Shown one piece after another: positions 1 to 5,121 of a stretch of 5,878 bases of DNA. Source of the DNA: Erysipelotrichaceae bacterium (GTDB taxonomy: Bacteria > Bacillota_I > Bacilli_A > Erysipelotrichales > Coprobacillaceae); the NCBI GenBank assembly GCA_021202205.1, contig JAJQDJ010000079.1, forward strand, positions 1 through 5,878, written 5' to 3'. Made by a program: the position numbers and the translations under genes. How positions within the stretch are numbered: the first letter of the stretch is position 1; every line of letters starts with the position of its first letter. Under the pieces are notes generated by a model. The model searched no databases. It was not told the DNA's origin and saw only the letters and a list, made by a program, of their open reading frames with translations.

Positions 1-46
1 TAAAAAGGCATGAGCCCAAGAGATACGAATCCCTTAAGTTCATGCC
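1..46 (-). terminator. Long hairpin terminator downstream of the prepilin peptidase gene
   Basis: Read on the minus strand, this is a 40-nt hairpin (46 down to 7). It has a 7-bp outer stem GGCATGA/TCATGCC, one A-C mismatch, then a 10-bp inner stem closed by a TCGT tetraloop. It is followed directly by TTTTTA at the window edge. The inner stem uses three G-U pairs that would be A-C mismatches on the plus strand, so the minus-strand RNA is the better folder. This fits intrinsic termination of the peptidase transcript. It is longer than a typical terminator, so a repeated palindromic element is an alternative. Confidence 0.65.
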
Positions 47-50
47 ATTG

Positions 51-75
51 GGAGAGAAAACTTTCTCTCCTTTTT
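51..75 (+). terminator. Plus-strand intrinsic terminator, for a convergent gene left of the window
   Basis: GGAGAGAA (51-58) and TTCTCTCC (63-70) form a perfect 8-bp stem around the loop AACT, followed by TTTTT (71-75) on the plus strand. That is the standard layout of a Rho-independent terminator for rightward transcription. No plus-strand gene is visible here, so it probably serves a convergent gene off the left edge. On the minus strand the same hairpin sits just after the peptidase stop codon but lacks a U-tract. Confidence 0.6.
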
Positions 76-811
76 ATAAAAAATAGAAATATATACTGAG
101 CAACACCTGATGAAAAAGCAAACTTACAAAAAAACCTATACACAAAAATGGTATAAAAGGAATAAGATTTTTTGTTGTAACTTTTTGTTGTAAAAGCATC
201 CCTAAAGAATAAAGACTGGCTGTGATAATACTTATATATAAACCAATCAAAGCATTACAAAATCCCAACATCCAACCCATTATAGCCATCAGTTTTAAAT
301 CGGCACCACCAATACATTCTTTGTACATATTCAATAGATAAAAAGGTAATACCAAAGCCACACAGCCAACTACTCTATCTATGAATGATATGTCAATAAA
401 GAAAGTAGATATAATAGCAATGACAGCCAAAATGAGCTGAAATCTATCATCAACAATCATTGTATCAATATCTATCAAAGAAATAGTTATAAATACCAAT
501 GATAAAATATAAGCAATAACAAACATAATTGATAAGTCAAACACTTTATAGCAAATAAATGCAATGAATCCTCCTAATATTTCGATAATAGTGTCCCTTA
601 TACCAATAGATCCATGACAATAACGACAATGTCCTTTTAAAACCACGAAACTCACAACTGGAATCATATCAAAAAAGCTTAACTCATGGTGACATTTAGG
701 GCAATAACTGTGTCCTAAAATAAAGCCTTCTTCTTTTGGAAAACGATAAACAACAACATTCACAAAACTCGCCAAACACATTCCTATAATAATAATCATA
801 AAATAAAACAT
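74..811 (-). CDS. Type IV prepilin peptidase (A24 aspartyl protease, PilD/ComC-like)
   Basis: A 245-residue polytopic membrane protein with the layout of the A24 family. These inner-membrane aspartyl proteases cleave, and often N-methylate, prepilins and pseudopilins. An N-terminal helix (about 1-20) leads into a cytoplasmic domain with two CxxC pairs (C37/C40 and C62/C65) flanking the FDMIPVVS stretch. The two catalytic aspartates are likely D114 in SLIDIDTM and D171 in GGADLKLM. Hydrophobic helices fill about 73-160 and 176-245. The ATG is preceded by AAAGGA at 5-nt spacing. Length and motifs look complete. No pilin, ATPase or competence (comG) gene accompanies it, so its substrates lie elsewhere. 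In Firmicutes the usual role is processing ComG pseudopilins for DNA uptake, but comC versus pilD cannot be settled here. It follows a terminator; no clear promoter of its own was found in 823-860. Confidence 0.93.
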   Translation of the reverse strand: MFYFMIIIIGMCLASFVNVVVYRFPKEEGFILGHSYCPKCHHELSFFDMIPVVSFVVLKGHCRYCHGSIGIRDTIIEILGGFIAFICYKVFDLSIMFVIAYILSLVFITISLIDIDTMIVDDRFQLILAVIAIISTFFIDISFIDRVVGCVALVLPFYLLNMYKECIGGADLKLMAIMGWMLGFCNALIGLYISIITASLYSLGMLLQQKVTTKNLIPFIPFLCIGFFVSLLFHQVLLSIYFYFL

Positions 812-850
812 ATCTTTCCTTTCTCATATGTTTCATCCACTTATGATAAA

Positions 851-885
851 TATTAATAAGAAAAAGAGAATGTTTCCATTCTCTT
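851..885 (-). terminator. Intrinsic terminator of the 90-residue protein gene
   Basis: On the minus strand AAGAGAATG (885-877) pairs perfectly with CATTCTCTT (872-864) around a GAAA loop, a GNRA tetraloop. The T-rich TTTCTTATTAATATTT follows. The stem begins two bases after the TGA stop of the upstream gene, so the transcript ends with almost no 3' untranslated region. Confidence 0.85.
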
Positions 886-887
886 GA

Positions 888-1160
888 TCATTCCAGTACA
901 CTAAGAAAGCATAATCCCAATTCAAGTCCTCTTTTAAATTGATAATATGCATATTCATAGTAGAATGCATTAAATCTTTTTTCTAGTTCATGGAACTCTT
1001 CTTCAGAAATAGTCAATTGACCTTGATTAATGCGATTAAAAAAATCTTCTAACAAATCAAAAATACTATCATTTATTATTTCCAATAAGGCACTCTCATT
1101 ATCAGGTAAAATAACATCTGAATCGTAAATTTGTTTTAAAATAAATTCATTTTGTTTCAT
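888..1160 (-). CDS. Small acidic helical protein of unknown function (90 residues)
   Basis: I do not recognise this protein with confidence. It has 90 residues, is rich in Glu, Asp, Leu and Ile, and is predicted to be almost entirely helical. An acidic central part (E22-E62) precedes an aromatic segment (F64-F76). The C-terminal YQFKRGLELGLCFLSVL (about 73-89) resembles the FxxGxxLG closing helix of several small Firmicute unknowns (DUF6809-like), but that match is tentative. There is no signal peptide or convincing membrane segment. I chose the ATG at 1160 because GGAGGAAGT (1172-1164) lies just upstream. A longer reading from a TTG at 1190 would place that ribosome binding site inside the gene. 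It has its own sigma-A promoter and terminator, so it is monocistronic, which supports it being a real expressed gene. Confidence 0.8.
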   Translation of the reverse strand: MKQNEFILKQIYDSDVILPDNESALLEIINDSIFDLLEDFFNRINQGQLTISEEEFHELEKRFNAFYYEYAYYQFKRGLELGLCFLSVLE

Positions 1161-1163
1161 ATT

Positions 1164-1172
1164 ACTTCCTCC
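1164..1172 (-). promoter_or_regulatory. Ribosome binding site that fixes the start of the 90-residue protein
   Basis: The minus strand reads GGAGGAAGT three bases before the ATG at 1160, with the GGAGG core 7 nt from the start codon. This strong Shine-Dalgarno sequence rules out the in-frame TTG at 1190 as the main start. Confidence 0.8.
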
Positions 1173-1225
1173 ATTGGCAATCTGAATCAAGGATGTAATA
1201 TTACTTTTTTCTCTTTCGCATACCT

Positions 1226-1254
1226 ATTATATAATAGATATGGATATATTTCAA
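1226..1254 (-). promoter_or_regulatory. Sigma-A promoter of the 90-residue protein gene
   Basis: On the minus strand TTGAAA (1254-1249) and a perfect TATAAT (1231-1226) are separated by exactly 17 bases. Transcription would start near 1219, giving a leader of about 60 nt. The promoter lies downstream of the terminator of the Hsp70 operon, so this gene is an independent unit. Confidence 0.85.
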
Positions 1255-1275
1255 TGAATTTATTTTAATATCACA

Positions 1276-1319
1276 AGTAAGAAATCCCCTTCCTCACTTT
1301 TAAAAGTCAGGGAGGGGTT
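1276..1319 (-). terminator. Intrinsic terminator of the DUF5685-J-Hsp70 operon
   Basis: On the minus strand an extended hairpin pairs CCCCT with AGGGG, CCT with AGG and ACTTTT with AAAAGT, with two single mismatches. The arms are 1317-1302 and 1301-1286. A modest T-rich tail, ATTTCTT, follows. The apex is palindromic, so a few central bases must form the loop. It closes the operon 40 nt after the Hsp70 stop codon and overlaps the end of the GNAT-like remnant. Confidence 0.75.
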
Positions 1320-1365
1320 GTTCACTATCATCATATGTAGCTTGTCGAATAATAACGTTACTCAT
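1300..1365 (-). pseudogene. Probable N-terminal remnant of a GNAT acetyltransferase gene (21 codons)
   Basis: A 21-codon frame starts at an ATG overlapping the Hsp70 stop by 8 nt (ATGAGTAA) and ends at a TAA at 1302-1300, inside the terminator stem. Its first 16 residues, MSNVIIRQATYDDSEQ, read like the beta-1 strand and first turn of GNAT N-acetyltransferases (I-R-x-A-T-xx-D-xx). The last five, PLPDF, are encoded by the hairpin. My inference is that an acetyltransferase gene once followed the Hsp70 gene and was deleted except for its start. A translated coupling peptide or chance similarity in so short a frame are alternatives. No Shine-Dalgarno sequence is evident; translation, if any, would rely on coupling to the Hsp70 stop. 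Confidence 0.4.
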
Positions 1366-3124
1366 TGGTAATTGATAATAAATAAGCTGAAGAATTTTCT
1401 AATGTTTGTTTAGCTGCAAGTATTCGATTAAATTCATCTTCACTACAAGTTTCGTAATTAACTTTTTTGGTCATTTTCTTTAGACTAGCCAAATCATCTT
1501 TAATTTGAGATTTAACAGTTTTATCCAATAATTTCCCGTTTTTAGATAAAGCATAATCAACCGAATTGATAAGAACTTCAACTTCATTTTTTGCAACTAA
1601 TCTTTCTTTTAAAATAGCATCATCTCTAGCAAATTGTTCAGCCTCATGAATAGCTCTTTCAATATCCGCATCAGCCATATGAGATCCATTTTCAATCGTA
1701 ATACTTTGCATATTTCCACTCGCTAAATCTTTAGCAGATACACTCACTATACCATTAACATCTATATCAAACGTTACTTCAATTTGAGGTACTCCTCGCA
1801 TTGCACGTTTGATTTTTTTTAATTTAAATTTTCCTAAACTTTTATTATCTTTAGCAAGTGGTCTTTCACCTTGTAAAACATTAATTTCTACCTGAGTTTG
1901 GAAATTTGCACTTGTTGTAAAGATTTGACTATGACTCGTAGGTATTGGTGTATTTCTATCAATTAATGGAGTCGCAACCCCTCCTAAAGTTTCAATTGAT
2001 AATGTTAAAGGTGTAACATCTAATAATAAGACATCATAATTTCCCATAGCGACAACATCACCAGATAATTTTCCACCTTGAATACCAGCTCCCATAGCTA
2101 CACATTCATCAGGATTAAGCGATTTACTTGGTGTTATACCAGTAATTTCTTTAATTTTATCTTGAACAGCTGGAATACGTGAAGAACCACCAACTAATAT
2201 TATTTTATTTAGCTGTGCTGGTAATAATCTTGCATCATTTAAAGCATTTTGCATTGGTAAGACTGTTCGTTCTACAAGCTGTTTGGTTAAGCGATTAAAC
2301 ATATCTCTTGTAAGAGTCATTTCAAGATTTTGAGGACCTTTAGATGTTGTTGTAATAAATGGTAAAGATATCATCGTTGATGTCATTGTTGATAATTCAA
2401 TTTTAGCTTTTTCAGCAGCTTCGTTAATTCGTTGCATAGCCATCATATCTTTTGATAAATTAATACCAGTTGTTCTTTGAAATTCAGATTGAATATGATG
2501 AGCAATAATATCATTGAAATCATCACCACCAAGATGATTATCACCTGAAGTAGAAAGAACTTCAATAACACCATTTCCAATTTCAATAACTGAAACATCA
2601 AAAGTTCCTCCACCTAAATCAAAAACCATAACTTTCTGACCATTACTATTTTCTAGACCATATGCTAAAGCAGCTGCAGTGGGTTCATTAATAATACGTA
2701 AAACATCTAATCCCGCAATTTTCCCTGCATCTTTGGTTGCCTGTCTTTGAGCATCATTAAAGTAGGCTGGAACTGTAATAACTGCTTGATTAACAGTTTC
2801 ACCTAAATAACTTTGTGCATCAATTTTTAGCTTTTGTAAAATCATTGCTGAAATTTCCTGTGGTGTATAATTTTTATTATTAATACGTTTTGTATGATTT
2901 GTTCCCATTTCACGTTTGATAGAACTAATTGTTCCAGTAGGATTGGTAACTGCTTGTCTTTTGGCCGCTTCACCTACTAATCTATGTCCATCCTTAGTAA
3001 AAGCAACAACACTTGGTGTTGTTTTCATACCTTCACTATTAGGTATAATATTTGTTTTTCCATTTTCTATAAAAGCCATACAGCTATTTGTCGTTCCTAA
3101 ATCAATCCCAATTATTTTACTCAT
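1358..3124 (-). CDS. Hsp70 family chaperone, DnaK paralogue linked to a J-protein and DUF5685
   Basis: A 588-residue Hsp70, an ATP-driven cytoplasmic chaperone that cycles on client peptides with a J-protein. All three Hsp70 signatures are present: IDLGTTNS (7-14), VFDLGGGTFDVSVI (167-180) and IILVGGSSRIPAVQ (308-321). The interdomain linker is DVLLLDVTPL (364-373), followed by the substrate-binding beta domain (about 374-480) and a helical lid (about 482-588). It departs from housekeeping DnaK in three ways. The usual GIPPAPRG loop reads KKIKRAMRG (436-444). The usual DNQ before the substrate strands reads NFQ (407-409). The disordered acidic tail is missing, so it is about 20 residues shorter than typical Firmicute DnaK. 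AAAGGAGA ends 11 nt before the ATG, a slightly long spacing. It is last in an operon, 18 nt after the J-protein. With no grpE or hrcA nearby, I infer a specialised second Hsp70. Automated annotation may label it DnaK or HscC. Confidence 0.93.
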   Translation of the reverse strand: MSKIIGIDLGTTNSCMAFIENGKTNIIPNSEGMKTTPSVVAFTKDGHRLVGEAAKRQAVTNPTGTISSIKREMGTNHTKRINNKNYTPQEISAMILQKLKIDAQSYLGETVNQAVITVPAYFNDAQRQATKDAGKIAGLDVLRIINEPTAAALAYGLENSNGQKVMVFDLGGGTFDVSVIEIGNGVIEVLSTSGDNHLGGDDFNDIIAHHIQSEFQRTTGINLSKDMMAMQRINEAAEKAKIELSTMTSTMISLPFITTTSKGPQNLEMTLTRDMFNRLTKQLVERTVLPMQNALNDARLLPAQLNKIILVGGSSRIPAVQDKIKEITGITPSKSLNPDECVAMGAGIQGGKLSGDVVAMGNYDVLLLDVTPLTLSIETLGGVATPLIDRNTPIPTSHSQIFTTSANFQTQVEINVLQGERPLAKDNKSLGKFKLKKIKRAMRGVPQIEVTFDIDVNGIVSVSAKDLASGNMQSITIENGSHMADADIERAIHEAEQFARDDAILKERLVAKNEVEVLINSVDYALSKNGKLLDKTVKSQIKDDLASLKKMTKKVNYETCSEDEFNRILAAKQTLENSSAYLLSITNE

Positions 3125-3135
3125 ATATAACTATA

Positions 3136-3143
3136 TCTCCTTT
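3136..3143 (-). promoter_or_regulatory. Ribosome binding site of the Hsp70 gene, overlapping the J-protein stop
   Basis: AAAGGAGA on the minus strand begins at the last base of the J-protein TGA stop (3145-3143), so a ribosome finishing the J-protein covers it. The 11-nt gap to the ATG is longer than the usual 5-9. Coupled re-initiation could compensate. Confidence 0.6.
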
Positions 3144-3763
3144 CAAAAACGGCCTCCACCGCCACAACAACAAGTGCAAAGTAATTGCATTAATAAATAA
3201 GTATAACAGCAATTCATCATATTACCATATGGTGATGAATAGGTTCTTTGTCTTTGACGATATTGTGAAGAGCCTTGCTGTAATTGTTGTAATAACATTA
3301 TATACTGAAAATTATTAGGCTCCATTTGTACAGCTGTTTGGGCATATTCCACAGCAGTAGCATTATTACCCATACCATTTTGTGCCATTGCAGCATAATA
3401 AAACCACATACCATTGCGTGTTCGTATTTGATTTAATACATTCATAGCATCTTGATAACGTCTAGCATTAATATATGCTCCAGCATCATTAAATGCACTT
3501 TGATCATTGCCAGAATAGTAATAATTTGACTGCTGATAAGATTGTTGATTCGAATAATTTTGATTATTGAAACCATTTTTTCGATTATCCATAATTGTCT
3601 TATAAGCATTTTGTACTTGTTTAAATTTTTCAGTATATTCCTCCTGATGAACACTGTTAATATTAGCGTCAGGATGATATTTTTTACTTAGTTTTCTATA
3701 GGCCTGTTTCACTTCATCATCTGTAGCATCTGGTGAAACCCCCAAAACCTGATAAGGATCCAT
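3143..3763 (-). CDS. J-domain co-chaperone with TPR-like repeats and a Cys/Gly-rich tail
   Basis: A 206-residue class C J-protein. The J-domain (1 to about 63) starts DPYQVLGVSPDATDDEVKQA and has the HPD motif at 30-32, which stimulates Hsp70 ATPase activity. An Asn/Gln/Tyr-rich flexible linker (about 63-88) leads to two TPR-like helix-turn-helix repeats (about 90-165). A short basic linker precedes an unusual C-terminus: Cys at 185, 186, 196, 198, 199 and 200 around a hydrophobic stretch, then four Gly and RF. It lacks the Gly/Phe region, the four CxxCxGxG zinc repeats and the C-terminal domains of DnaJ, so it is not housekeeping DnaJ. The ATG overlaps the DUF5685 stop (TAATG), and GGAGG lies within that gene's last codons. 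I infer that it delivers a specific client to the adjacent Hsp70. The tail could bind metal, be lipid-modified or dock to the membrane; none of these is shown. Confidence 0.9.
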   Translation of the reverse strand: MDPYQVLGVSPDATDDEVKQAYRKLSKKYHPDANINSVHQEEYTEKFKQVQNAYKTIMDNRKNGFNNQNYSNQQSYQQSNYYYSGNDQSAFNDAGAYINARRYQDAMNVLNQIRTRNGMWFYYAAMAQNGMGNNATAVEYAQTAVQMEPNNFQYIMLLQQLQQGSSQYRQRQRTYSSPYGNMMNCCYTYLLMQLLCTCCCGGGGRF

Positions 3764-3776
3764 TAGTTTTTATCCT
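3763..3776 (-). promoter_or_regulatory. TAATG coupling junction between the DUF5685 and J-protein genes
   Basis: The minus strand reads GGAGG (3776-3772), then ends with TAATG, where the TAA stop (3765-3763) and ATG start (3763-3761) share one base. The Shine-Dalgarno sequence lies inside the last codons of the upstream gene, 10 nt before the ATG. This arrangement favours re-initiation by the same ribosome and near-equal synthesis of the two proteins. Confidence 0.75.
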
Positions 3777-4596
3777 CCATTCTTTTATCTCTCCTCAAAT
3801 TATAGCGACTCCATACCCCACTATATAAAATATTTCTTAATATTTCTACATTCTCAACAATCGGTAATATTTCAAATGTAGCAGTCGCTTTAGATATCAT
3901 CATTTCCAGTAATTCATAAGATTTTTCATCAAAATCTTTATCATCAAATTTATGAATGAGTGGATTAAATGTATGTTTTTTTATATCTCTTTCAATATCA
4001 TCATAGGCATCCATAATATAAATGAATTTTCCTAAATAAAATCCGAATTCATAAAGTTCATCATACCATTCATCTTCTTTCATGACAAATATATTTCCGA
4101 AAATACGTCCAAAACATCCAGATAAATCATCAATAGAAACAGATCCGTTATTTTCATAAACATGTATTTGTCGAAGTTCTTTTTCTATAATTTCTACTTT
4201 CTTAGGGTATTGACTTTTAATTTTTGTATATCCTTTTTTTAGTAATTTTGCATATGCCAATTTATTGATAGCCTTATCATCACGCCAATCGTCATCACAT
4301 TTATAGTAACTTAATAATATTGTCATCATAGCTCCATAATCAATACATTCATTAAAGCATTTTTGTCGTTTTCTTATGGGATGTAAAAAACAACGATTAT
4401 TAATAACTTTACTATCAGGCTCATATAAAGATGATAATAATAAAGCAAGGAAAGTCATATCAAAATTAAGTGATATTTGTCCACTTATACCATAATTTTC
4501 TTTAAGTGTCTGACAAAGTCCACAATAATATGACTGATAAATATCAAATTCCTTAAATTTTAATTCTTGCTTATTAATTACTACATATCCAAACAC
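3763..4596 (-). CDS. DUF5685 family protein, possible isoprenoid-synthase-like helical fold
   Basis: A 277-residue, mostly helical protein without a signal peptide that I assign to DUF5685, a Firmicute family of unknown function. I chose the GTG at 4596, not the ATG at 4617. It gives the family-typical MFGYVVINK start, has AAAGGGATG 8 nt upstream, and leaves the TATAAT at 4625-4620 as a usable promoter. Visible features are a CxxC (C25/C28) in YYCGLCQTL, further Cys/His at C69, H72, C80 and C84, an acidic CDDDWRDD (100-107), and a second acidic helix DAYDDIERD (196-204) preceded by FGFYLGKF. That last segment resembles the second Asp motif of squalene/phytoene synthases, so a magnesium-diphosphate site in an all-alpha fold is possible. 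This is inference only. It heads the operon and is translationally coupled to the J-protein, so it may be the client, partner or enzyme served by the chaperone pair. Confidence 0.85.
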   Translation of the reverse strand: MFGYVVINKQELKFKEFDIYQSYYCGLCQTLKENYGISGQISLNFDMTFLALLLSSLYEPDSKVINNRCFLHPIRKRQKCFNECIDYGAMMTILLSYYKCDDDWRDDKAINKLAYAKLLKKGYTKIKSQYPKKVEIIEKELRQIHVYENNGSVSIDDLSGCFGRIFGNIFVMKEDEWYDELYEFGFYLGKFIYIMDAYDDIERDIKKHTFNPLIHKFDDKDFDEKSYELLEMMISKATATFEILPIVENVEILRNILYSGVWSRYNLRRDKRMEDKN

Positions 4597-4610
4597 ATTA
4601 TCATCCCTTT
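4597..4610 (-). promoter_or_regulatory. Ribosome binding site that decides the GTG start of the DUF5685 gene
   Basis: AAAGGGATGA (4610-4601) precedes the GTG at 4596 with 8 nt between AAGGG and the start codon. No Shine-Dalgarno sequence precedes the in-frame ATG at 4617, which also lies within three bases of the TATAAT box. Confidence 0.7.
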
Positions 4611-4619
4611 GTCTCATCC

Positions 4620-4625
4620 ATTATA
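4620..4625 (-). promoter_or_regulatory. Possible -10 box of the DUF5685-J-Hsp70 operon
   Basis: A perfect TATAAT on the minus strand lies 23 nt before the GTG start and would start transcription near 4613, leaving a leader of about 16 nt. The -35 region at 17-bp spacing reads ATTTAT, a poor match to TTGACA, so the promoter may be weak or need an activator. No CIRCE-type inverted repeat (TTAGCACTC/GAGTGCTAA) was found nearby, arguing against HrcA heat-shock control. Confidence 0.5.
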
Positions 4626-4652
4626 GATAGTAGATATGAACGATAAATGAAC

Positions 4653-4679
4653 AAAAGAACCGTCATAAACGATTCTTTT
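4653..4679 (-). terminator. Hairpin over the DUF523 stop codon, possible weak terminator
   Basis: On the minus strand AAAAGAATCGT (4679-4669) pairs with ACGGTTCTTTT (4663-4653) around TTATG: eleven pairs including one G-U. The loop and stem span the TGA stop (4665-4663). Only the interrupted TTCTTTTGTTCATTT gives a T-rich tail, so termination may be partial and the HAD/DUF523 transcript may read into the next operon. Confidence 0.45.
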
Positions 4680-5121
4680 CAATATAATCAAAGAATTCAT
4701 TAAGTTGTTTTTCATGAAAAACTTTAATATTGTTTTTTTGACACATAGATGCAAAAACTCCTTGTCCTTGCACGAGTTGATGTGAAAAAGTACCATCATA
4801 AATTCCATCATTTCCACAACTAGGACTTCTATATTTTAAAAGTGCAACTTTAATATCATTATTTTTAAAAATTTGTAAAGCTTTTGATGCTCCTTTAATA
4901 TAAGCATTTGTTTTATCTTCACCATTTATTGATATTACCTGAATAGGATGAGTAGATATAATTTCACAAGGATCACGAGGGGTTGTTAAACCACCCAACA
5001 CCTCAGGACAAACTTTAAAAAAATGGACATCATCCATCAACAATAAATCTTTTACTAAATGGTGAGTTGCATTATATGTACAGCTTTCACCCAACAAACA
5101 TGCACTAATTCCTATATTCAT
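4663..5121 (-). CDS. DUF523 family protein, TudS-like (probable Fe-S thiouracil desulfurase family)
   Basis: A 152-residue protein matching DUF523 (COG1683). Characterised members (TudS) are cytoplasmic [4Fe-4S] enzymes that remove sulfur from 2-thiouracil and related thiolated bases. The three family cysteines expected to hold the cluster are visible: C8 in SACLLG, C38 in VCPEVLGGLTTPR and C102 in the RSPSCG motif. C14 and C52 are extra. The later IYDGTF and GQGVFA segments also fit the family, and the length is normal. I chose the ATG at 5121; a TTG directly before it would add one residue. No good Shine-Dalgarno sequence is present, but the start lies 17 nt inside the end of the HAD phosphatase gene, so translation is probably coupled. 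The family assignment is firm. The exact substrate is not: thiouracil is the best-studied, but the physiological one could be another thiolated nucleobase. Confidence 0.88.
   Translation of the reverse strand: MNIGISACLLGESCTYNATHHLVKDLLLMDDVHFFKVCPEVLGGLTTPRDPCEIISTHPIQVISINGEDKTNAYIKGASKALQIFKNNDIKVALLKYRSPSCGNDGIYDGTFSHQLVQGQGVFASMCQKNNIKVFHEKQLNEFFDYIEKNRL

Noticed and set aside
7..47. tRNA-like look: a 7-bp acceptor-like stem and a T-arm-like TTCG segment
   Set aside because: The element is only 40 nt with no D-arm or anticodon arm, and it folds as one continuous hairpin followed by a T-run.
10..110. Short plus-strand frame starting at the ATG at 11
   Set aside because: It has no ribosome binding site, runs through both hairpins, and its product resembles no protein family.
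1321..1360. Possible frameshift or read-through extending the Hsp70 into an acidic tail
   Set aside because: In frame after the TAA there are only eight codons and then several consecutive stops. The other frame looks like a separate GNAT-type start with its own ATG, not a DnaK tail.
2916..3318. Two plus-strand open frames of 94 and 76 codons
   Set aside because: They lie antisense to the conserved Hsp70 and J-protein genes, have no supporting ribosome binding sites, and their products match no recognisable family.
3442..3654. A 70-codon minus-strand frame inside the J-protein gene
   Set aside because: It is an out-of-frame shadow of the J-domain and linker, which are clearly coding in the other frame.
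4597..4662. CIRCE operator or heat-shock control upstream of the chaperone operon
   Set aside because: No TTAGCACTC/GAGTGCTAA inverted repeat is present on either strand in this gap.
4614..4817. A 67-codon minus-strand frame across the end of the DUF523 gene
   Set aside because: It overlaps the conserved DUF523 C-terminus out of frame and runs through the promoter region of the next operon.
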